A DNA stretch of 64,000 nucleotides from Canna indica. Its lineage: Eukaryota; Streptophyta; Magnoliopsida; Zingiberales; Cannaceae. Under the pieces are notes generated by a model. The model worked only from the letters and a program-made list of their open reading frames with translations, made no database searches and was not told where the DNA came from. The stretch is from the NCBI GenBank assembly GCA_034359265.1, contig CP136890.1:29926501-29990500 (forward strand). The letters are read 5' to 3'. The position numbers and the translations under genes were made by a program. Positions 56,913-64,000 of the stretch are shown one piece after another (the stretch's first letter is position 1; each line of letters starts with the position of its first letter).

Positions 56913-57473
56913 CACTACCAAAAACATCGTCTTTTGCGATGACCACCGCGGTCGCAGAGCCGTCACCATAAGTCTTCTGCAATGGTCAGTAGCTAGCAGT
57001 CACAAGGATCCGTCACAAATAACGTGGTCGCATACAGCTAATCTGCGATCGCGATTCCGGCTGTCGCAAATAACAAAGATTGTGATTGCCACAACGACAA
57101 CTAGCATGTGCCATAGAAGCAGTCATGGACCAAATACGACGCACACTTGCCGTCGCATGGTTTTATATTTGCGATGGCACAACGATAGCATCTTGTTGTC
57201 GCCTTATCGTTTGCGACCGTTGTATACGACCAGGTCGATACACCTTCTGCGATGGCATGGCGGTCGCAATGTCATCGTAGAAGTCTATTTTGTTTTTTTA
57301 ATAATATAAAAATATAAATTCCAGTTTACGAACTATATTTAATTAAAATGTATGAAGCAAGAGACATCAAATTGTAATATTAATCATCAAAATGTAATAT
57401 TTACATTTTATCAAAACAATATAATATTTCTATCGTATCAAAATAATGCATCAAACAAATACATTAATGATTA

Positions 57474-58090
57474 GGCGGCGGCGTGGGGAGTGCATCAGTC
57501 GACATCGGTGATGATGATGGATCTGACGCTGATGTCTTTGCGCCAAATGACGGGGGAGGCGGAGAGACCGAAGAACCAGGTATGTACGAAGCTATCTGTG
57601 CCATATATTGGGCCATCTGCGCAAGTGTCACGGTATCCCTCATAGTGGCAATATTGGTGCTGAGGCGTGCCTAAGCAGTCTCGATGGCCGCTAACCGGTC
57701 TTGATCCGCACGTGATGTTGATGGACCAATTCACGGCGAAGAAGGTGAAGGCAGACGACCCGGTACCATGTGGCTGCAATAATGCCCATGTGTGGGCTGT
57801 TTGCCAATGCTATATACACGATCGTGGTCGACGCTTGCCATCTGCGAATGCTGCACAGGATCACCTCCCAACTGGGTTACTAATTCACTATACGTGGTCT
57901 TTAAAGAAAATTAAGTTAATTAATTATACCTAATAAAACTAGATAAAATAATTTAAATATTAACTTACTAGTATTGTCTTCGGCTTCCCACTGATGAACT
58001 CACCCCAACGAGGACCGCGCTAATATCTATGCATATCCTCGAAGACCCTCAGAAGGTCAGCCGAGATGCACACCGCCCAATCGTCTTGCG
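57474..58090 (-). pseudogene. Ptta/En/Spm-type second-gene remnant of CACTA-4
   Basis: On the minus strand the reading D-H-D-R-V-Y-S, G-P-S-T-S-R-A-D-Q-D-R-L-A-A, then an M-Q-rich helix and a final Ser/Pro-rich tail (P-P-P-N-H and stop at about 57474) corresponds to the last exon at 16825-17274. The helix includes M-A-Q-Y-M-A-Q-I. A further exon-like piece lies near 58090-57975. At least two stops and a frameshift are present. Confidence 0.65.
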
Positions 58091-58312
58091 TTCCCTTTAA
58101 TAAAATAAATATAGTTAGTTTTTTTATAATAATAATAAATAATAAAACTAATTACTAAATTAACATAATTAGCTTGCTAACATGTGCTGGTATATTACAT
58201 GTTATGCTCTCTTAATCCTTAGAGAAGTCACATGTCAACTTGTCAAAGTACATATTTTGCTTCTCTATTTAACAATATATTTATTGGAGCTTGTTCTATT
58301 TGTTTAAGGCAG

Positions 58313-58640
58313 GGGCAAGATTACTGGCAAGATGAAAAAATAACTGAAGAGATTCCTGCATGCAGACAAATGTTTAACATTTTTCATCCTTTTGATCCTG
58401 TAGCATATATGGGGTAATTCCTCAGCTCTTATTTAGATAATTTTTCTCTTTGGTGTGCAAAGAGTAAATATGAGGTACACAACCTATTGCTTGATGTTAG
58501 TGTTCAAATATGATTCTCTATTTTGAAGTAAGGAACATGCAATGAATCTAGGCTGGCCTTTCCTACGGGTGTCCTGTTATCATTCCATACCATAGAGGTC
58601 GGAAAAGGTTGCATATTGGATTTTATGTGAGATATGCATG
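58313..58640 (+). pseudogene. SGR2-like DDHD-domain phospholipase fragment (two exons) in CACTA-4
   Basis: After an intron-like stretch ending aaggcag (58312), the frame G-Q-D-Y-W-Q-D-E-K-I-T-E-E continues into C-R-Q-M-F-N-I-F-H-P-F-D-P-V-A-Y (to about 58412). This is the conserved block of SHOOT GRAVITROPISM 2 / DDHD-type phospholipases. A second exon near 58575-58640 gives P-V-I-I-P-Y-H-R-G and K-R-L-H-I-G-F, which follows in the same family. The piece between them looks like an intron. The catalytic lipase motif and the rest of the protein are absent, so it is a captured fragment on the opposite strand to the CACTA-4 gene. Confidence 0.8.
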
Positions 58641-58917
58641 ACAACTTTCAGCAATGGTGGAAGGGAGGGCTATGACCCTCCACTTTAATCCCATTTAAAA
58701 CCCTAGCTGATAGCTAGCGTTTCGAATAGAGAGAGAGAAGAAGAATAAGAAAGGAATCTTGTGTAGGTTAAATATTATAATTCATGATGGTTTTGCGATG
58801 GCAAAAGGTGACTCTGCGACCCCGTGCATAGCTTGCGATCGCGGAACCATAACATATGTGACCTCTACCTTTGCCGTCGTAAAAGGACCGTCACAGATCG
58901 TTTGATTTCTAGTAATG

Positions 58918-59363
58918 TTGAGCTTAATGATTCTTTCCTAGATAGGTGAGAGGTCCTATTAATTCCAATTCTCAACCCATGACCTATATATGCCGACCAA
59001 CCAACCCCTTAAGCATCTCAGTCGTAAAGAAGCAATTAAATCAGATACTAAATTAATCAAAGCTTAATCCTCCTCACTCTCCTCCCTAAGCTTCTACACT
59101 TCCTCCTCACGACTCTGCTGCCTGGAGCTTCAACAAACTTCACGATTCTTCATTCCGCACGCTACACGTGTCATGTAGCTGTTACACCTCTGATACGATT
59201 TGATTCTTAATGTTGTTGTATAAATATTTGTAGCCATTCATTCATTTTCTATTCTACTCTGTCTGCTACTGTTTTCATATGGAACAAAGCATTGTAAACT
59301 CTAACGAGTAACGCCCTATTTTCTTTCATCTTCCTTCCTCCTCTTTTCCTTTCCCTCTCATCA
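58918..59363. other. Region before the copia gag, probably LTR or leader
   Basis: No gene is seen. It should hold the 5' LTR end of the copia element whose gag follows, but no LTR ends or clear primer site were found. Confidence 0.35.
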
Positions 59364-60083
59364 ATGGTGACCAATGAAGGATCTGCTCTAGATAACTCAG
59401 CAACTTCTGGCCATGGTGTTGTCAACCCTATCACTCAAGGAGGCCAAGTTATTACTATCAATCTGGCAACCCAACTTCCGATCAAGTTATCTGGAAGTAA
59501 TAACTACCTAATCTGAAAGGCTCAACATGATCTGTTGCTTCTTGGGTATGATCTCGCCGCCTACATGGATGGATCATTTCCCTGCCCTCCCGAAGATAGC
59601 CCAGCAAGAAGAACTTGGCTCCGCCAAAATGGGCTCATCAAACATGCTATAATGGCGTCAGTTGACGCCACTATAGAACCTCTGGTTGCAACCTCACCCA
59701 CTGCATATGCAGCATCGCGCAAACCAGCTCTTCAATATGCGAACAAATCCCAGTCTCGTGTTTATGCTCTCCAAGATACATTAGCACGACTTACCAAAGG
59801 TACAAAGACTGTTGCTGAATATTTTAATGAAATCAAAGGTATTTCTGATGAACTTGCCATTGCCGATGCATCTATTCCTGATTCTACTCTTGTCATCAAG
59901 ATCCTTGCTGGCTTAGGATCTAATTATGATGACATGAGTGCTGCAATACGTTCCCGAGATACTCCTATATCTCTTGAGGAACTTTTTGATCAGCTTTGTG
60001 GTCACGAAGCTTTTCTTCTACACAAGAAAGAGAAACCAACCATTACTGTTAACTACAATCAAAAGTCTGATCAAAACAATTGA
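59364..60083 (+). pseudogene. Copia gag (UBN2-type) remnant
   Basis: From the ATG at 59364: Q-V-I-T-I-N-L-A, L-S-G-S-N-N-Y-L-I, then a stop (TGA where W is expected, 59515-59517). The frame then stays open for 180 residues: Y-M-D-G, W-L-R-Q-N, S-Q-S-R-V-Y-A-L-Q, Y-F-N-E-I-K and I-L-A-G-L-G-S-N-Y. This is the typical gag_2/UBN2 order of Retrofit-like copia elements. It ends before any zinc knuckle, and no pol follows. Confidence 0.82.
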
Positions 60084-60381
60084 GCTTTCTCTAGTAATCA
60101 ACGTCGCAATTGGAACCTTTTGAATATATTTTATAGAACATGGCATGATCTAATTTGACGACATGATTATATCAAAATATAGAGCATGCACAATCTATAA
60201 ACATGTATAATTGCGGAAGCTTAGATCGAGACTAACCTCCTGTCATTGACGTCGTGTTGATGCGCTGCTCCAATTCTGCTTGCTCCTATGCTCCTTCCTC
60301 AATAAGTCTTCCAGTACTCTCTTCAGAACCCTCAATAGATGGTGTGGAAAGGTATAAATGCGTACGAGGATCTATGAGTAT
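60084..60381. other. Unassigned sequence
   Basis: No gene is recognised. It may be the edge of an unidentified element. Confidence 0.3.
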
Positions 60382-60470
60382 CATTACAAGAAAACATAAC
60401 ATCACCGACGGATTAGTTACCGACGGATTAGTTACCAACGGATTAAAAAATCGGTTGGTAAATCAACATA
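60382..60470 (+). mobile_element. CACTA-like terminus
   Basis: cattacaagaaaacataaca followed by two to three copies of ccgacggattagtta resembles a CACTACAAGAAAA-type CACTA end with subterminal repeats, with C-to-T at base 3. The partner end was not found in the window. Confidence 0.5.
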
Positions 60471-60759
60471 TAATTTTTTCCCCATCTTATTTAAGCCGAC
60501 CAAATATTCTCCTTCTTTATCAATCAAAATATATTTTCCCGCCTTATTTTCCTCACCCGACCCGGACAAATCCGACCTAACATCCGACCAATCTCTCTTT
60601 TCTTTTTCGTAGCCGACAAACACCCCGTGCCTTGCGACACCTCTCTCCCGCACGACCTCTCCCCGCGACTGAGAATTTCTTCAACTCTGCTCGCTATTGT
60701 CGCCTGCAATCTGCTCGCTGATCTCCCGTGCGTCTGATCTCCGACTCACTTGCAACCTC

Positions 60760-60869
60760 AGCTATGGCTCGCTCGGCAAGGTGGTCGACTGGTCGCAGGA
60801 GGAGGTCTTCTTGTAGTTCCCCGTAAAGGGGATCCTCATCGCCGATCCCTCCTCGGGTGTCATCCTCCC
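60760..60869 (+). pseudogene. Gene fragment, possibly of the DUF538 family
   Basis: A coding-like stretch reads S-Y-G-S-L-G-K-V-V-D-W, V-F-L (stop) F-P-V-K-G-I-L-I-A-D and P-S-S-G-V-I-L. The last block resembles DUF538 proteins, but the family call is weak. GC content is higher than around it. It lies next to a myosin fragment and behind the CACTA-like end. Confidence 0.35.
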
Positions 60870-61124
60870 CTCGCGAAGAACCTGCCGCTCGCCCTCGCCT
60901 CGCGATGAACCAGTCGCTCGGGGATCCTCACCTCCTTCCAGCACGCCTTACCTTCCTCCCCAAAATTGCTACTTCTCCCAAAACAAGCAACACAATCTCC
61001 CATCTTTCTAACCCTAGTTTGTTTGCGCTGTCACTTTCTCCTTCTCTGTGTTATGCGCCAACATTTGCTGCTTCCTTCTCCGAGATCTGCAAGTATGTAA
61101 GATTTTTACATCTCTTCACCAAGA

Positions 61125-61395
61125 TCTGCTATGAGATGGATGGGTTAGATGAGTCACAAGAATATTTGGCTACCAGAAGAGCAATGGATGTTGTTGGAAT
61201 CAGCCTTGATGAATAGGTAGAATTTTTTATTGTTCTGTTTGCAAGATTTTTCATCTGCCTATGTACACATATTTATTTTTATCCTTTTCATTTTTTTCTT
61301 TATTCGAGAAGCAATTTTTCAGGGTAGTGGCTGCTATTCTTCATATAGGAAATGTTGAATTTAAAGCAGAAGAAGCTGATTCATCGGTACATCCC
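61125..61395 (+). pseudogene. Myosin XI motor-domain fragment (two exons)
   Basis: Exon 1 (61125-61216) reads C-Y-E-M-D-G-L-D-E-S-Q-E-Y-L-A-T-R-R-A-M, then D-V-V-G-I-S-L-D-E and a stop in place of the expected Q codon. Then comes an intron-like stretch. Exon 2 (about 61305-61395) reads V-V-A-A-I-L-H-I-G-N-V-E-F-K-A-E-E-A-D-S-S. This block is conserved in class XI plant myosins. A single extra T shifts the frame at the start of exon 2. Nothing else of the gene is present. Confidence 0.8.
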
Positions 61396-62282
61396 CCTCT
61401 AGCACATCTCGTTCTTCTTCGAAGACTAGGTTAGCTGATTAATCAAAGAATATGAGCTGATAAGGCACTTTTCGAAGACTATGAGCTGGGGGGTCAGAGC
61501 TTTCCTTAATCAAAGCTCTGAATTTGATCCCCAATGTGAAGGGGGACCAGAGTGATCTAGCAAACGAGATATTGAATTTGATTAAATATTAACTAACAGT
61601 TTCAAATATTACTCATCCAATTGTTTAAAATTTGCTTGCTGTTCTACTTAAGAAGTCTAATCTATGCATGTGACAAGTCACAAGATTATGCCATGTGACA
61701 AGTCTAATCTATTTGTTCTTGTTTTTTTTAACTTGAAAATTAGAAGATTTCACTGATATCTATTCTCAATCATAATGCACATACACTAGGTTTTTAATCA
61801 TTTTCGGATGTTAAATTGAAGACATATATGCTTTATGTTTCAAGTGAGTTGCACTCCACATTGAGATAAATTAATTACTGCTATCAGACTTCTTTTTTCA
61901 TTTCCAAGAAAATTACCAATGAGCACCACAAGCTAGGCTTTACATAGTTAGGACTTGCATTATGTTTTCTTTATAACTGTACCTTGATGTTTATATACCT
62001 AGTTACATATGTAAATCATGTCCAATATACATCATTTTCAATGGGAGTCAAAAACAGATGTTGGTGAAGATCAAATGTTTTATCAAACAAATGACTTAAC
62101 CTGATGTATGGCTAAATCTGGCTATAGTCATTTAGTTAATTGCATTGACCAATACACGTTTTATCCAGAATTCCAGACCACTCTTAGATATTCCCGCCCT
62201 CAAAATTATCTATTTTATGTCCTTAAATGATACCACATTTCATTGTTTGAATCGAGAATTGTTTCCATGTTGATATGTGCAG
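61396..62282. other. Non-coding stretch, possibly intronic
   Basis: No exon was recognised. A short reading near 61500-61590 (L-N-L-I-P-N-V-K-G-D-Q) could be another fragment, but no family was found. Confidence 0.4.
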
Positions 62283-62955
62283 ATGAAGTTGATCTGGAAG
62301 GAACTTGGTCCAAAATTTAAGGAGCTACTTGAACTTGAGAAGCCAGGAGTAGTTGATTCCATATTAGCTGCATGTGAACGGCTTCAAACCCTTTCGCATG
62401 AGGTATTCCTCTTTTTGTTACTTGAAGTTTGCATGTATGCATTGAAACTCCAACTCATTCTACTTGTGGTGCAGTGTTGTCATGCCCTTTCTACTGCAGT
62501 GAATTTAGACTCGGAATCTCCCAGCTTTATTGTTCCGCATATACAATTTCTCGAGAGCTACTTCCGAGACAAGTCTAGTTGGAAATGGCCTCCTTATGAT
62601 AAAATGCATGTGTTGGGTTGCTTAATGTTACAAATCATTTTTAGATATCCTATGGTATGTTGAACTCCTCATTTGATACTTATCTAATTTGAGGCCTAAT
62701 TACCTTATTTGTTGACAATTTTTCCTATCCATACTTACTGTTGATTTTTTTTTTTGAATATATATATTTAAAATATAATGGTATATGATATTTTTGGTAT
62801 TGACAGCAATTAATTCAGCCTTTTATCATGAGTCTTACATCAATGGATACTGCCCATGTCCTTCAAACTGCAAAAGATGCTGGAGGAGTCTGTGTTATTG
62901 AGGCTTTTCTTTCTTCAGATGTTTCCACAAAAATGAAGCTCAAAGTTGTCACAAA
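62283..62955 (+). CDS. Pumilio-23 (NOP9-like) gene, three internal exons
   Basis: Three phase-0 exons with GT-AG borders: 62283-62402, 62475-62654 and 62807-62955. Together they encode about 149 residues without a stop: I-W-K-E-L-G-P-K-F-K-E-L-L-E, then H-A-L-S-T-A-V, F-L-E-S-Y-F, S-S-W-K-W-P-P-Y-D-K-M-H-V-L-G-C-L, and finally Q-P-F-I-M-S-L, A-K-D-A-G-G-V-C-V-I-E-A-F-L-S-S-D. This is the C-terminal half of the Pumilio-repeat region of plant PUM23-type nucleolar RNA-binding proteins used in pre-rRNA processing. Earlier exons are not found upstream, and the intron after 62955 holds a gypsy LTR. It is either part of a gene reaching past the window or a captured fragment; the missing upstream exons favour a fragment. 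Confidence 0.72.
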
Positions 62956-63199
62956 GTAAGTCATGAAGCTAAGATAAAAGAAAAAATTTTCTGTCAGTAC
63001 TTGATCTATTAATCATGCTAACGTTGTTAGTTCCTGAAATCCTGAACTCTTAGAAAAGATCTCGTAGGAAAAAAAATATTAGCATAATAGCTCTTATACA
63101 TACCTTGAACGGAATTGTTAACAGAACCAATGGTCTCTTATTACCTTTTCATTTCATCTATTTTTTTTCTCTGAAATTTGCATAATAGCTATCCCTAAC

Positions 63200-63940
63200 C
63201 TGGTGGAGGGGCTCCAGAAACTAGCTGACCATCCTAGTTGACGGACCCCGTGATTGAATCGCTAAATGCAGAATTTATGTAAGAATATAACCTACTGTGG
63301 TTATTGTATATATTGATATGATGGTGTGGGCCAGTATGGCCGAGTATTATAACGGGATGAAGGCCGAGCACGGCCGAAACTATTTATGCTGGTTCAGGCT
63401 CATAGTGGACGAGTGGTACATATTGTGCAAAGCCATAATTGGCTGGTATATTTACTCGCAGGGAATGGTCAATTGGCCGATTATTGTGATATGACTAGTA
63501 CAATTTTTATGCACTTGTTTTATTGCTATATATGATATTATACTGGAGATTTAAGTGGAGGTTCGGAAGAATCACTCACTGAGTTCCTCGTGGACTCATG
63601 ATTTTATTATTTTTGTTTTGCAGAGCCTGACCAGTGAAGTACGGTTTGATGGCGTGGCATGGCTTGGCTGGAGGGTAGGTGGTGTCGCAGATCTCGTAGC
63701 AGACAGTTATATAGTCGTAGTCGTGTAGAGAGTTTTAGTTCATGCACTGAGTCGTGTTCTTTGATCATTTGAGTTGTAAAACTTGTTTTCAAACATTTAT
63801 AAAAGTTTAGTAGACTTTATTTATATTTTCTATGTCAACCTGGTTGCATATTGTTATTATGTTGATGAGTGCATGTGGTAGGTTTCAGAGTACAAACACC
63901 TACCCTGGCCGATCATGCGACCCTGAGTTGGGGCATGACA
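63200..63940 (+). mobile_element. Gypsy LTR, 3' part, plus strand
   Basis: It shares with the LTR at 7559-10111 the ttgttttgcagagcctgacc block (63616), ctggagggtaggtg, atagtcgtagtcgtgta and the terminal ccctgagttggggcatgaca (63940). No primer site follows, so it is a solo or broken LTR. The start is unclear. Confidence 0.7.
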
Positions 63941-64000
63941 TTACTATAGCTAAGTTTAGCATCCTTAATTTGCGTATGGTCGGTGTAGTCTTTTTCCTTT

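Larger units (their letters stand above)
56913..58917 (-). mobile_element. CACTA-4, carrying a phospholipase gene fragment
   Basis: The left end is CACTACCAAAAACA; the right end TTTCTAGTAATG has one change from TAGTG. The flanks tta and ttg fit a 3-bp duplication with one change. Subterminal repeats of the type ttgcgatggc / gccgtcgcaa occur at both ends. On the minus strand it has a second-gene (Ptta/En/Spm) remnant; on the plus strand it has two exons of an SGR2-like gene. No TNP2 remains. Confidence 0.8.

Noticed and set aside
57082..57309. Plus-strand ORFs in CACTA-4
   Set aside because: They fall in subterminal repeats of the element.
63297..63494. 65-residue ORF with several Trp and Tyr
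   Set aside because: It lies in or next to the gypsy LTR and resembles no protein I know.

Overview
The window is nuclear DNA of a flowering plant and consists almost entirely of transposable elements. Evidence: plant-type Ty3/gypsy (Tekay/Del-like) and Ty1/copia polyproteins, En/Spm (CACTA) transposons with TNP2 and Ptta/En/Spm genes, L1-type LINE fragments, hAT and Mutator-type elements, and fragments of plant genes (tau-class glutathione transferase, SGR2-like DDHD phospholipase, myosin XI, Pumilio-23). The species cannot be resolved. The only long uninterrupted gene is the 1156-residue TNP2 transposase of CACTA-1; I see no complete ordinary host gene.

Layout. 1-5285: a LINE RNase H remnant, then a minus-strand gypsy LTR broken by about 3.8 kb of gene-poor DNA with mitochondrial-like character that carries gypsy RT and LINE RT scraps. 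5286-7558: AT-rich DNA with a duplicated RPA1-like upstream region and a second LINE RNase H remnant. 7559-22951: a decayed Tekay/Del gypsy element (2.55-kb 5' LTR, truncated 3' LTR) whose gag is split by CACTA-1 (10666-17987, target duplication TGG). 22952-24367: a broken RPA1-like gene. 26635-28538: a Pack-MULE (9-bp duplication) carrying a GST fragment.

28746-51362 is one nested insertion locus. Minus-strand CACTA-2 (duplication TAC) holds a palindromic MULE-type MITE (duplication TTTATTCTA), which holds the deletion derivative CACTA-3, which holds a copia element, which holds a rearranged pair of other copia-like elements. A gypsy solo LTR lies beside the copia element. 51087-53000: a 494-bp tandem duplication and a row of decaying tRNA-Ile(AAU) copies on the minus strand, one split by a hAT-like MITE. 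53895-58917: a small CACTA element (duplication AAT), a LINE zf-RVT remnant split by a hAT element (8-bp duplication), and CACTA-4 carrying two exons of an SGR2-like phospholipase. 59364-63940: a copia gag remnant, then fragments of several unrelated genes next to a CACTA-like end, then a gypsy LTR end.

How the parts relate. In CACTA-1 the TNP2 transposase and the Ptta/En/Spm-type second gene form the standard two-gene CACTA set, with dense AGCAACGGC subterminal repeats as likely binding sites. CACTA-2, -3 and -4 keep ends and parts of these genes but have lost an intact TNP2. The most unusual element-borne feature is an approximately 190-bp foldback conserved upstream of TNP2 in all three TNP2-bearing copies.
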